From Chamaea fasciata (taxonomy: Eukaryota; Chordata; Aves; Passeriformes; Sylviidae): a stretch of 64,000 nucleotides of DNA. The stretch spans positions 620,001 to 684,000 of the forward strand of contig JARCOQ010000026.1 of the NCBI GenBank assembly GCA_029207755.1, read 5' to 3'. The position numbers and the translations under genes are program-made. Below are positions 11,561-24,624 of the stretch, in pieces. The stretch's first letter is position 1; each line of letters opens with the position of its first letter. The notes beneath the pieces are model-generated. The model did not search any database. It saw only the letters and a list, made by a program, of their open reading frames with translations, and was not told the DNA's origin.

Positions 11561-11950
11561 GAGACCCATCCATTATAATCCATGGGGCGCCCTGCAAAAG
11601 ATGGAATGGAGCCGGGAGGGTTATTTGCTGTAAATAGCTTCTCTTATAGGGTTTTTCCTAAAGAAAAATCACATTTCCTGTCAATGTTTATATTCGCCCA
11701 ACCTATTCCTTGCAGTGTTGGAGCTGCTGTTGTATCTGGGTTAAGCAGTCTCCTCGTGGCTCCACCACCACCAAGATTGAAATTATTTGAATTATTTGTT
11801 TGCTGGGCATCATGTGAGACAACGCTCACTTATCCACTTCAACAAAATGCTAAAATATTGTATAATCTCGCTTTCTGGGGAGACACAATGGCTCTGCGCT
11901 GCGAGTGCCATTGTAACTGTCCCTTCGCTGAATGCAGCAGCTCAGCACAG
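11560..11950. promoter_or_regulatory. Candidate enhancer with paired SOX-like sites
   Basis: Complex non-repetitive sequence between two CpG-rich blocks. It contains a perfect 8-bp inverted pair, ACAATGGC at 11885-11892 and GCCATTGT at 11907-11914. These are SOX-type ACAATGG cores in opposite orientation. A TAATCC homeodomain-type core lies near 11575. Function is inferred from motifs alone. Confidence 0.3.
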
Positions 11951-11989
11951 GCGGGCGTGGATTTTCCAGGGGTTTTGCTGCTTCCCACG

Positions 11990-12320
11990 CCAGGTTCCCC
12001 CGGGCAGGGAGCGAGCCCCGGCTCGGCCGCCCCGCGAGAGCCCGCTGGTGACATCTGACAGCGAGCTGCGAAACTTTGGATGCATTTTAAGGCAGGAAAG
12101 TGGACTCGGCCTGACTCGAGGAAATGCATTATTTTAGCAGCACTGGCGAGGAGGAGGAAAAAGCGAAGCGGAGTTTGCGGAGGGGAAGGGACGCGGGAGC
12201 GCAGCCCCCGCACATCCTGCGCGACCCCCGCGGGCCGGGGGCGGCCGGGGCCGGTGCCACGCGTGTCCCGCAGGCCGGCCCGCGGCCCGGCCACCCCCGC
12301 GGGGGAAAAGAGGGGCAGAG
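11990..12320. promoter_or_regulatory. Small CpG island, intergenic
   Basis: Dense CpG and GC-rich sequence with no coding potential that I recognise. It could be the start of a noncoding transcript or a distal element of ARID1A. Confidence 0.5.
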
Positions 12321-12570
12321 CAGGTTTTGGGGGCACATGCGTGAGGATTCGGGGCTGAGCGAGGAGAACAGCGCTCCCCCTGCAGTGAAAGTAAAGGTGG
12401 GGGTGGAATTTAGTAATTCCAGGGGAAATTGGGGGATATTGGGAAGGGGAGGAAAACAATACTGAAGTGCGGGGCAAGACGAACCCCCTTAATTCGATAC
12501 CCGGGGGTGCACCCCGGCTGCCCTCAGACAGCAACGCTCCGGTGCGCTCGGGGAAGGAAGAGTAAATCTA

Positions 12571-12574
<4 letters not shown>

Positions 12575-12602
<28 letters not shown>
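12575..12602. repeat. Poly(A) tract
   Basis: 28 consecutive A residues. I recognise no retroposed gene or LINE body upstream of it, so it is recorded as a homopolymer only. Confidence 0.95.
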
Positions 12603-12609
<7 letters not shown>

Positions 12610-14144
12610 AAAGAAAATCAAAACACGGAGCGGAGTTTGAAAACACCCCTGCACTGGATCCGGAGCCTACCGTCTGTTTTCCCTGAATCCCACCAGATTT
12701 GGGAGCTTTCGGGTGGGTTGGCAGAGCGACCGCGGTCTGCTGCGAACCCCACTGTGAAGAGTTAAAAAAAGGGGGAAAAAAAGCCTTTTAAACCTGCGGA
12801 AAGAGAGAAAGATCTGAACTCTGGGCCTGGATTTTCCCACTGAAGGGAAACTTATTGTGTTCCAAATCCGTGGGACCTGGCGGAGCCGTGCGGGAGGGGT
12901 CAGCAGCAGGTTCTCCTGTCTGGAAAAAGCTGTCCCTCGGCCTTTCCCCCACCTCGGCGCCCCTTTTCAGTGGGGTGTAAAAAACACATCCCCTTTGCCT
13001 GAAAACCTACCCTCCTAAAGTGTATTTTTAGAGAAGTTTGAGTTCAGGCGTCACGACTGGGGAGGGGGGGTGCTGCGGGAGAGGCAGGAGCTGAGAAAGA
13101 AGGTTTTTTCCCCCTTTTCATCAAGCGCTTGCACTGCCATTTTCCCGAGACAGGGAGGGAGCGAGGGAGGGAGAGCGGAGCGACAGACAGCGCTGGCGAG
13201 GAAGTTTCTCACGGCAACTGCGGGCTGGATCGGGAACGGAGCCTTTTGTTCCCGGCAAGTTCAGCAGGAGAGAGAGTTGGAGCCTGCTGGAGAGAAAAAC
13301 CAGCGGAGAAATAAAATGGAGGGAAGTAGGAAGAGAGGAGAAAGAGCTGGTGCTGGGCTGAGATTAACTGCAGAGCACCGCGCTCGGGTGTGCGCGGCAT
13401 TTATTTAGAAAGTTGGTGTGGTAGCCTGAGGCAGAAATCCCTCGTTAAGTGCATGGGAATGAGTGAGAGACCCAAGGACACGCAGTGCTGGGCAGGAAGT
13501 GGAATTTTCCAAGGGGTTCACATCCTTCGGTGCTCCTTTTGCCAAGATTTGCTCTCCTCGCTCGATGAAGGCTGCCTCCTAGAGACGCCAGGGAAAAGGC
13601 CTTAAAAATGTGGCGTGCTCTAGGCCTGTTTAAACGGAATAATTAAAGGCTGGGGACAGCCTCCCTTGGAGGTGGCAGCGCGGTCCGCAGCCCAGATTCG
13701 ATGTGGGGTACTGCCCTGCCTCCCCTCGGTGTCCCTTTCTCCCTGGGAGTGTTGAAACACGGTGCATGGTGGCCATGATCTCGGAATGGGGTGAAAAGTC
13801 ACCGAAAACCCAGCCCCACCCTCGATTTAATGCTTAGACACACATCCAGTACATCCCATATTCATACCCACGATTGGTTTTGTCCTTCACCCCAAACCAC
13901 GCGTGCTCTTTGCGTGTATGCAGACCCAGAGTGTGAAATAAACTTGTCTGAATTAACCCCCAAATCGCTGACAAACATCCATCCCTTTAGCAGGCACCCA
14001 GGAAGGGGGAGCAGAACTTTAATCCCATCATTATTTGTACACTCGGTCCAGCTGGAATTAAAAAGCAGCAGCCTGATCTCGAGGAGACCGAATTTTTCAG
14101 CACAAGTTTGGGCTTTAGTGAGGTGTCCCGAAAATACCATTTGA
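12603..14144. other. Intergenic sequence, no gene seen
   Basis: Mixed composition. A GA-rich stretch with moderate CpG lies around 13.06-13.4 kb. No exon, RNA gene or repeat family was recognised. Confidence 0.65.
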
Positions 14145-14880
14145 TTAAAAATGTTCATCACCTTGTGCCTTCCCGGCCGGGCAGGGGAGAAGCTGCGGTG
14201 CCCTGCGAGAGTGCGGCGTGGCTGTGACAGCAGCTCGGCGAGACACCACGTGGGAACGCCGAGTTCGGGATTTAAACGTGCTTTTCCACTCCGGCCATGA
14301 GGGAGGGCGAGCCTGAGTTGGGGGAAAAGAAATAAATAAATAATGGAGAAAAGCCTTCGCGTGGAGCTCAGAAGCGACCTCTGTGGCTGCCGGGGACTGA
14401 AGTTCAAGAGCCCCGGGCTGGCAGCGCGGAGCAGATGCGGCTCGGGAAAATCCAGCAGCAGCAGGAAGGGAAAAGGGGGCTCGGGGGTGGGGGCTGCCTC
14501 CCCGGGAAGCGTCGTCCTGGCCGCGTGGGAGCGGTCCCAGCCCCCCATTGGAGCTGGCTCCGTGTGGCAGCGCCCTGAGCTCCGCGGGGAACGCGGTGCC
14601 CGAGCCGTGGCCGCTCCCGGTGCCCCCCGGCCCCGCCGCAGTCCCGGCCACCGCCGCCCGAGCCCCGGGGCCGGCCCGGAGCAGCCCCGGCAGCGGCCGC
14701 GGCCCCACCGAGCTGCCGGGCGGCCCTGCCCTGCCCTGCCCTTCCCGGGGGTCGGGGGGCACCGCGGGACACCGGCCGTCCCCGTCCTGCCCGGTGCCCG
14801 TCCCGCCCGTCCCCGGCGTGTCCCCGGGAGCCGCCCCGCGCCGGGACCTCTGCGGGCCTGGGAAAGTTTAACGGGGAAAC
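14145..14880. promoter_or_regulatory. CpG island, intergenic
   Basis: Very GC-rich and CpG-dense, strongest at 14.55-14.87 kb. It contains a CACGTG E-box at 14247-14252. Long frames on both strands are compositional. No known gene starts here in the human arrangement as I know it, so a noncoding RNA promoter or a distal regulatory island is the likeliest reading. Confidence 0.6.
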
Positions 14881-17431
14881 GTCAGGAAGCACCAGGCAGG
14901 AATTTCAGTGCATCCCGTGTTTTATGGTGGCGTTAACTTTTACATATTGGGAGTAATTAGCAGCGAGGCTGTTAAAAGCAGGTTTAAATAACCACCCCCC
15001 TCCCCCCTTTCTCTCCTTTCCCAAAATGGTCCAAATCCGGTTTACCTCTGACTCGACCCCCACCGGGGCAGAGGTGAGAGCACAAACCCCACAGTTTGTC
15101 CATGTAGGCAGGAAAACACATTAAACCCCGCATATTAATTAACAGGTCAATTTAAAAATATATATTTCTGCAATGGTTATTTTGGGTTCTGCACCCCCCC
15201 ACTCCGCCCCCCAACTTTGTTTTAGTAAAGTGGGGAAACATACACAGAAACCTTCCTTGCAGTAGATGCTTTTTTTTTTTTTTCAAACGGAGCCCAGATG
15301 CTGGTCAGGATTAAGGTTACACCAAACACATTCTACATTGCCATTTTCCAAACAGAATAAAGCAGATGGAAAAGATGGAAGAGGATAAAGCAGGAACGGA
15401 GCAGCAGTGAAAACTGCAAGCCCTGCACTAACGCTGAGAGGAGTGAGCTGGGATGCCAGGAGAGGCAGAAAGAAAGAAAGCAGGCGTAGCGCCGCTGCAT
15501 ATCACATTCCTCACAGTTAAAATGAGTATCTTTAATTAAACAGCTGTCAGAATTTGGGCTTTAAACCTTATATTTAAAACGGGAGAAGGAAATTGAGCTG
15601 CAGCTGATCACTGCGTCTCCTCAGGGCTCAGTCCTAGGAGATGTGAAAGCCACTGGCCGGGGGCCATCAGAGTACTTAAGTCTCTGCGTAATTTTAAACA
15701 TCAGCAGCCCCGGTGATTTTAAGGATCTACTCCCTTAAAGTTAGCCATGCACTCAGCACTTTGCAGGATCCGCCCAGCACACTCAGAGCAGCTCCGAGCT
15801 CCAGAACATGAGTATCTGCACATCTGAGAAACAAAGAAAATCCTCTTTTCAATAGGCTAAACATTTCTCCTTTATTTCTAAAAGACACCAGTTTGTCCAT
15901 TCTGGGAAATTGGATCAGACCAGAATAAAATCTCAAGGGGAAGTTAGCAGAATCTATGCTTATTTGTAAAACACCACCCTTTGGCAAATTCAGATTTTAG
16001 GTGAAATTCTACAATAGCGGTTTACTCAGCACTGTGACTCAGTTCCATGATGTGCTCTGAAAATCTCTTGCAAAAACTGAGTTTAAGAGATTTTGTTGGT
16101 ATTATATAGGCACACACACGACACAGAGAAGGAATACACAAACTATTAAATATTCATGCTATGGGGAGAACACTTAGTAACGTCCCTTCATTCCAGCTGT
16201 ACAAAGGCAGGCACCAGCAACTGCTGAAAAAATGAATGACCCCAAACAACCACAATATTCCACATAAACACGGTGTTGAGCAGCTTGCAAACATTGGCCA
16301 AGAAAGGGTCAAACAGAAATTGTCCTTATCTACCTTTCAGCAGTCTCACATAAACCAGTAATTCCAATCTGAATTCTGTAATCAGCCCCCCCGGGAGTGT
16401 TGGCACTTCCCACACATTCAGGGTCTCTGTGTGGGGATGGGACCGATTTTCTCCTCCAGGCCTCCACCCCGCCGAGCCCAAACGGCCTCAAAGTCACCTT
16501 GTGAGCACCACAAGTAGGGACCTCAGTGACATTTACTCAGAAACAAAAATTCAAACACATTCTGAGCAGCTTTGCTGGAACTTTCAGAGTTCAGCCGTGG
16601 GACTGTGAAATGAGGTCATTTTTATCTCTCAGTTATCTCTGCCTTGAGAAAGGCCCGTGATCACACCTCGGCAACAGCACTGCTGGTCGAGGCTGGGATA
16701 TCACACACGTGTTCACTAAAACAATGGCACTGCCCAGAGCTTCCTCTGTAAAACCGAGCTCCAGACAAACTGAGGAATCGTAAAAAAGACATCATTTTCA
16801 AATATTTATAAAAGTATTGAGTATATCTGGCAAAACAACAAAAAACCCACTCCGCATCCAAACATGTAATGGTTGCTGCTTGCACCCCAAGCTTTAGAAT
16901 TAGATCCTGAGTGATACGTGATCAGAAAGAGTCATAGTCATTACAGCTGTCAGAAAGAGGTACAATTAACGGCATTATGAAACAAAGTATTTTAAAATAT
17001 AACTTTTCCCAGCTTCAGGAAACACAGTTACTGACCTCGGTGTTCCTGTGCTGGGTTCAGGCAGCCGGGGAGGGCCCTGCAGCCCTCCCTGTGCAATCCC
17101 ACCCCTCTGGAACCACCACTGCCTTCCTGTTGTTTCACCTACCTGGTCTATTTTTAGAGAGTATTTTGTGCAGGACTGCCTCATACATGTGTGCAGCGTG
17201 CCCAGCACGTTTCATGTTCTGTTTAAACACAGGCCTGAGAGCAGCAAATAGTGCTGAGGCAGCATGAGGAGCAGAAGTTCTGCAGGGCAGTGATGAGCCA
17301 CGGGCTGCAACCAGCCCCTGGCACTTCTCAGCATCCCACAGGATAACGGAGCCCTGGATTCAGCTATCGTTGCTCCAGAAACTGCTCATTATCATTATGC
17401 TTTAAGGAACTTTGCAAATACTTCAAAATTC

Positions 17432-17540
17432 TTTTTTTTTTTTTTTTTTTAACCTGTTTAATAGCCACAGCACAGCAACTTGCTTTAAACACAAACAAAA
17501 ACCAAACCAAAACACCCACCAACAAACAAAACCCAACCAA
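17432..17540. repeat. T19 tract and adjacent A/C-rich low-complexity sequence
   Basis: 19 consecutive T residues at 17432-17450. From about 17484 to 17540 the sequence is made of AAAC, ACCA and CAAA words. Simple sequence; its origin is not clear. Confidence 0.85.
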
Positions 17541-19922
17541 AACACGAAGCACTAGAGCTGAGTTGTGATGCAAATGAGCAAACTGATTTCCACCACTTGT
17601 AGAGGTACAAAAATAATATAAATTTGACATCCTATTATGGGAAGAAAGGGAAAAACCCACCTCAAAATCAAGCCAAAGACAGTGAACGTAATGTCCAGAT
17701 AATGAGAGCCTAATTAACCTGACCACAATGAGATGCAGAAGTTAGATTTTTTTTTCCTCAGGAGGGGGAAAAGATATAGAGGAAAGTAAAGAGATGAAAT
17801 ACAACAAAGGTTGCAATCATGCCAGACAAAGCTGATGTCTTTGATAACGCAGCAAATTTCTCTGGGTAAAGGAAGACACCCTCACCCATCCCCAAATCAA
17901 TGAAGTGTTTGGTGTGGTGCATCATGTAAAAATACCAGTTAAATTGGAAAATATGAAGGTCAGTGCAAGAGAAGTTTTGTGGGTAAAAAATGACTAAAAA
18001 TCCAGTGCTGGATTGTGCTGAAATGGGAAATTTTGGGCTAGAGAGTGAGTGCTTTGAAAGCTCCTGCAGCTTTGGCCTCAGAACTGGTGCTATTGATGGG
18101 CTTTCAGTGACACAAGCACAAGGAACTGAAAAAGAGTGTAAATACAGGTGGTTACCGACAACATCCAAAGGCATCTCTGCAGGGGACTGGAATATCCTAA
18201 ATGAAGAACTGGATGAGGTTCTGGAACAGCACAGGAATCCTGAGGAATGGGCTGGTGGAATGCAATAATAAGATTAATGCAAATCACAAGGCTGTTCACA
18301 CGGGGACTGACAGCCAAAACTCCCGTAAACGGGGAATTCACCACAGTTAGCTGGGAAGGATGGAGCCTCAGAAGTGTTATTTAGTCACAGAAAGGAAGAT
18401 GACAAATGGGATCTAAAGACCAGGTAAGGCACATCCAGATGTTATGGCAACAGCTCTCTTACAGAATTTTGGGTACAGTTTCTATTCAAGAATGACACAT
18501 GGAAACTGGAATAATCACAGAAAAGCTCCCTGAGCTGGTTACAAGAGCAAGGAATCTGTCAGGAGAGAAGAGTGAGGCTTCCTTTCAGCAAACTTCAACA
18601 AAGAGAGGGGTGATAGGGTGAGTTTGTATACACAGACTATGGCTCCAAGACAGTATCTGAACTCGAGGGTTATGTTGGCAACAAATACACATCTAGAGGC
18701 CTGAGTACCATTAAAATGATTGCTAGAATAGGATGTATTATTATTAGAAAAACTAGATTTTAAAGAATCCCTTTTTCCTCAGGGGATCACAGACCCAGTG
18801 GAGAACTTTGACTGTTTTGTCATTATTTTCCCTACTTTTAATCAGTGAAATGAGAGGAAAAATCTCTGCAATATTGTGAAGATGCATTTATGGTGGTTAA
18901 AAAGTATTCAGACACTGTAGTGATAAGTGTAACAAAAATCCATTACAATTAGTAATTCTGTATTTACTGCAGCACTTGAATTATATGCAATAAATAAAAT
19001 ATGGAAGCAAACATCAAATAACAAGGATAAAAGAAAACTCTGAATGAGACAAGAGTTTGAGAAGGCATGTTGTATGATTTGATTTATAATTAGCGTTTGC
19101 ATCATGGTGCAAAGAACTGGATTAGGGCGGGCAAAAGCATAAGAACTGCAGACAGGAAAACTGAACACCCTGCTCAGCTCCCTGGTAAATTCATCCGGGT
19201 CACAGGAGCGTGAAGAAGCACGGAACAGAGGGAGAATTAATGTGGGCCTGGAGCACACACCAGCTCAGCACATTCCCTGTGTCAGACAGTGCTTGGAGGA
19301 CTCAGCACTGATCCTTGTGTGGCCCAGCCTGCACACACTGTCACTGTCACCTCCTGCTCCTCTGCTCTGCAGGGAACTCTTCAAAGACAGACATTCCCAA
19401 GGGAACAGCTTCCAAAATCCCAGAGGACTGCACCTCCCAGAAGACCATAAAGGCTCACACCTTAGGTCTGGTTTCCCTGGAGTCTTTCTGTCTCCATCAT
19501 AAGGAACCACCAGGAACATGTATCACCCATTTGCTCCATCTCACATCTCTTCCCCTCTCCACACAAAATGTACCTGCTCCAGCAAAACACCAACAAGCCA
19601 GGGCTGCCCTTCTGGAATCTTCTGTCCTAGGTGCCTGCCCACTGGAGATGTTTTCCATCCCGCTGTCCCAAGCTTCCTTGGATCTGCCGCCTCTTCCCCT
19701 TCCTACAAACAATAACACACACAAGCATGGAGCCAAAAAGCATCTTCACTTGGGTTTTTTCCTCCCTTTTTTCTTTACCTTTTTGTTTTTCTCAGTGTTC
19801 TCACCAGAGGACACCTCACAGCCCTCAACTGTATCTTCACATCATCAATGTTTGGGGCCAAATGAGAACCCCAGAACTTATCTGTTGGTGTTTTCTTCAA
19901 ATGCCTTCCAGATTTAATTTTG

Positions 19923-19952
19923 GCTGGAATATTCTCAGCTGGAATATTCTGT
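19923..19952. repeat. 15-bp direct tandem duplication containing GAATATTC
   Basis: Two adjacent 15-base copies of GCTGGAATATTCTNN, each holding the palindrome GAATATTC (19927-19934 and 19942-19949). The cores are exactly 15 bases apart. Confidence 0.85.
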
Positions 19953-22900
19953 CCTTTTTCAGGTTCCACATTAGAAAATAAAAGCAGATGCAAAGCAACT
20001 GGAAGGAGCACAAAGAATGCTGGGAGGCTGAGGAAATCCAACCCTCCAGAACAAACTGGAATGCTGGATTTGCCTAATCAATTGGAAAAAAGAAAAAGAG
20101 AAAATTAAAAGGAGAGAGCTCATGGTAGAATTGAGAGGGGACAAAATACCAATAGTCCACTTTATTAGAGGACAGGTCAGCAATCCAAAGTTCATGGGCA
20201 CTGGAAACAGAAGAGGAGATAGACCATGTTTATACCTCGAAGCTCCACAACCCCCGGGACTGTACATGGGAAAAACTCCGGGTAATTTCCTAAGCCAAGC
20301 ACAAAAGACCATATATATGCATTAAAAGAAGATCCCACAATAATCTTGACACAAACCCCAGAGTTTTCAGTTAGAAATAATCAGAAATCTGCTCTTCCAC
20401 AGGTGGCAGCGGGCTTCTGCATGTTAAGGGATGTTTAAATGGATTTACCACTTTCTTCTTCATGAACCTTGCAGCCTTTCAGAAAAGAAGTTGCCCAGGG
20501 AAAAAAACAATGGGTGTCAGGAGAAAAGTAGTCTTTTGTCAGGTTGACCCACAGAATCCCCAAATTCCCGAGAATTCCCTGCCAACACATTGTGAAAAAT
20601 AACATACAGCTGAGTAGCAGAACACCTCTCTGTGGGATAACTGCCCAGAATATCTTGAGAGGTAAATTAATACAAGAAAGAACCAAGCACCGTGCACCGA
20701 TTAACAGTGAAAATACCTGAAATCAGCATAACAAAGTGGGGTGAGTGCACTTGTGCTCAGGATGGTTAAACAGCTGTAATTAGATCAAACAAACTAGATT
20801 GATGTATCATCCCTTTGTAGCTGTGGCCTCAGAAGGCAGGTCAGGAGCTAAGTTCAGTAAAACAGTTTTAGTGCTGCAGCTTTTATCTAACAAGGCACAG
20901 CCACACACTCACTCCAAAGTAAATACTACTCAGGAGAACTGCTGAATTCCAAAGAAAGAGAGTTTCTAGAGAAGATGCCATTCTTTAATAACAACCTTAA
21001 CTTTTGTCAGTAATAAAAACTCTCCTAATTAATTCAATAATAGACCCTTTGGATAAACACTGCATAGGATTTTGGTTACAGATTCATTCAAGGCATTTGG
21101 AGGTCTTTATTGAGTAGCTCCCCATTCACTAAAAGTGTCTGCACAAAACGGGTGAATTCTAATTTGTTTTGTTCTTTCAGAACCTTTTAATTAAATTTTA
21201 AGAAAATCATGTAGAACAACATCTCATGAAATATGGTCACTACATTTCAGAGATGAGCAAAACATAAGGTAGCAGATGGTATGAAGAGGATATATGTGAA
21301 GAAATGTAAATAGCAGGGAACCTCACCAAATCAAAGACGTGAGGCAGAACTGAAAGCGCCTGCAGGACCCCTGGGAGAGCTGAGGAGATGAGGCAAGCAC
21401 TGAGCTCAGAGGTATCAGCCTTTCCTTGCTCAGAAATGACACACCACCAACAGGAAACTCTAATCTGGTAGAGGGACCCCTTGCTGCTGAGGGAAGTGAG
21501 ATTGTTGCGAAGGGCCCTTAGAGTGACTATGGGAGGAGTGGAGGGAAACCAGGACAGGTGCCAACAAATGTATTTATCCAACACTCTTGGAATCAAAAAG
21601 ATACCAACTCTTCAGAACTGTAAGCAATGACGATATTATAAAGGAGCTAATAGTAGAGAATAACCTTATATTGAACACAAATGAGATGAATTCTTTAAGG
21701 CAGGCAGGGGACCAAGCAAAGAGAAGCTTGGTGTCATCAGAAGAGTTGTGAGCAGCAGAAGCAGGGTGACTCTGGGGCTGGCAGGGGATGTAAGCTGTGT
21801 GTGACCATTGTTTGGTCCAGAAGCTGCACTCCAGGTGTCTGAGCTGCTGTGGCTGCACTGACTGCTGGCTGGGAGCCACCTCTGCCACGACACAGCCAAA
21901 GAAATTAGTGAGTGGATTGTGCCGTGTCTGTGGGTCAGAGCAGAGCCTGGGTGAACACCAAGCATCTCTTTCTAACCTTCTGATTAAAAAAATTATCAAT
22001 ACCAGACCGATACTGTTCAAAAGAAGCCACCAAATACTAGAGGATGTTTAAGGGTGAAGGGAGGCACCCCTGAGGAGCAGGGCCCAGCTGATAACTGCAA
22101 ATTCAGCTGAAGGAAGAGCTGGAAAATGGTGAACATTCTAAACATTTGTATTTCAAATAGTTGGGAAGCACAATCCCACAGCAGAACTCCACAAACCTAA
22201 ATCACAACTATTTCCATTTTGTATCTTCTTCTGCCCCGAGCTCCATTTGTCTGGGTGATTTATGAGGTGAGCTCTGGCTGCGCCAGGCTTCTCTCCTTCT
22301 GAATGGAGGAACAATTCAGATAAGGAACAAATCTCTTCTGAGTGAATAGAGGAAACTGGACTTCACTGCATTGACTAAGGTATTTATTGTACATCTAGGC
22401 CAGAGGAAGCTTAGCACTTTTAATACATATAAAACTGCAGAGAGCTGCTAGGAAGAGCAGAAACCAAACAAAACAGATTCACAAGTTCCTTAATAATTTA
22501 AATTAAGCCACGAAAGTAACAGGAAAGAAGGAGCAACAGATATCTATCAATTCCAGCGGCTGACTCCAGCCACCCACAGGAACTGAGGAGCAGTTGGCTT
22601 TGTCCCCTCAGGCACCCTCAGGCTGAGGGACAGCTAAATTATAATCATGTAACCTCCAACGGGCAGTGCTTTCCTGGCTGTTCATTTCATAAATTGTCTT
22701 GAGGTTCCTTGTCACGGAAGGCATTGGATATAATTACAGACAAAAAAATATAACTCACAGGCCTGGTCCTGGGCAAGGTGCTTTGGCAGCTCAGCAGCTC
22801 AGGGGATCATCAGCTCTTTGTAGACAGGAGCCCAGTGCTAAGAGATAAAGTGCAAGAAATAAATCTCTGTGGTACAACCCCAACTTACCAGTTCGGAGAA

Positions 22901-24612
22901 GACCACGTGCAGAATTCCTGAAAGGCAATGTAACCACAGAATTAAAAATTCTAAGTGCAAACCCCAATATTAAGTCATCCATTTACAATTGCTGCTGGTG
23001 AATCCATCTACTCCAGATGGGAAGAGGTCACTCTCTTCTTTTTCCAGGGCAAGTCTATGAATAATTTGAGTGATTAAAGCTCAAATCAGGTGTGAAAATG
23101 AAAGACCGGAAAAGCACATGGAAAAGAAACCACACTCACAAAGAGAGACTCAGCTTTCATTCTGGAATCAGGAAAGGCCCCTTCCATTTCTGTCCTGCCA
23201 CAAAATACAGGTGAACTCGTACATTTTTTCCTGAAGAGTTGTCACTTTTAAAGGCACATTGAAATCTTATTTTTACTTTTTAGGTCTCCCTTCCTCTATT
23301 GGAGATGACCTAAATTTTGAGCTGAAGCACTCACAGCATCCTCGCTTGGAATAGAAAACAACAGCAAAAAAACATCAGGCTGTGAAAAGAGGCAAAATAA
23401 TAGGAGGGAAAATTACAGTGAAGTCCTCCCTGAATAAGAAGAGGTCACAAATGCTGCAGAAATAGAAGCTGAAGTGGTGCTATCCCGAGCCAGGGGACAC
23501 GGAGTGGCTGCATTTACAGCCCAGGCAGAGGACAGGTGGGCAGGATGTGCATTGAAGCAGTTCTGGGAACACCCAACAGCTCTCAGCATCCCCTGCAAAC
23601 ACAGCGCTGCGCTCCCGCTGCCAGAAATGCCACAGACACCAAAATACAACAGCCTCCTGTCACAAAAACACCCTGCAAAAACCTGAATGCTTTCTAGGAG
23701 TGCTGAAATGGAATTAGATAGCTGCAGAAAGGGGTAGAGGCAATATTTTATATGTTAAATAGAAAAATGTATGGGAACACATAGAAAGCCCAATAATCAG
23801 CAGTAGAGACTACTGAACATTCATGCAGCTCATCATTTAAAAGACAAACCCCAAAATGTGCTTGCAGATACATTGGTTTTGCTTTATTTTATCACCTTAA
23901 ACAGCCAGCAGAAACTAAGATTATAATCTGTGCCTTTTTAAAATTCCATTCAACAGATGTTCATAAACAGACTTGAGCCAAATTTCAGCTCCCCAAAAGG
24001 ATATTCAGCCCGAGAACTTCTACAAATGGATGATAAAGTCCCAATTTTCCCCTTGTAATCATTGCTTTTCTGAGACACCAAATCCTCTCTTAGCCTCATT
24101 ACAAGTTCCCACCAGCATAAAATGTATTTTTCATTTCCATTTCCTATAGTATTGTTTTCCAAAAATGGCATTTCCCAGCACAAGACAACTCTCCTTCACT
24201 CCTTATTTATGTCACCTCCTCAATACGAAAGGATTGTCTCAGTGACAAGGCTCTGTTCTTCTAAAAAGATGAAAAAAATCCAAGTGGTACTAATAAATAT
24301 TTACTTAATGTAAAGAAAAGGGAATTCAACAGTTAAGGATGAAAATTACAGGGGGGAAAGAAAAGGTGTTTGGAAAGGGAAGGCTGTAAGAAGTTCAGTG
24401 CTGTTTATGAGCACGACTGCTCAATGGCTCCTTCTGGGACACAGCGAGATGACTTCTTTAGAAGTATGGTCTAGAAATACCCCCAAATCACTGAAATTAT
24501 AAGTCACCCGAGTATTTCAGCTGCAATACAAAATTAAGAAATATCAGGACACATAATGAAAATGGTGGAATGAAACCAGCATTGCACTGACTTCTCTATG
24601 TTAAAAGGGGAA

Positions 24613-24624
24613 GGGGGGGGGGGG
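24613..24624. repeat. G12 homopolymer
   Basis: Twelve consecutive G residues after a short AAGGGGAA stretch. Simple repeat. Confidence 0.95.

Noticed and set aside
12575..12602. Poly(A) tails as marks of processed pseudogenes (also 27614-27651 and 28051-28078)
   Set aside because: No similarity to a coding gene and no clear target-site duplications next to the tracts.
18420..18690. Ancient LINE fragment
   Set aside because: Only loose resemblance to the region 5' of CR1 tails. A repeat-library search would be needed to name it.
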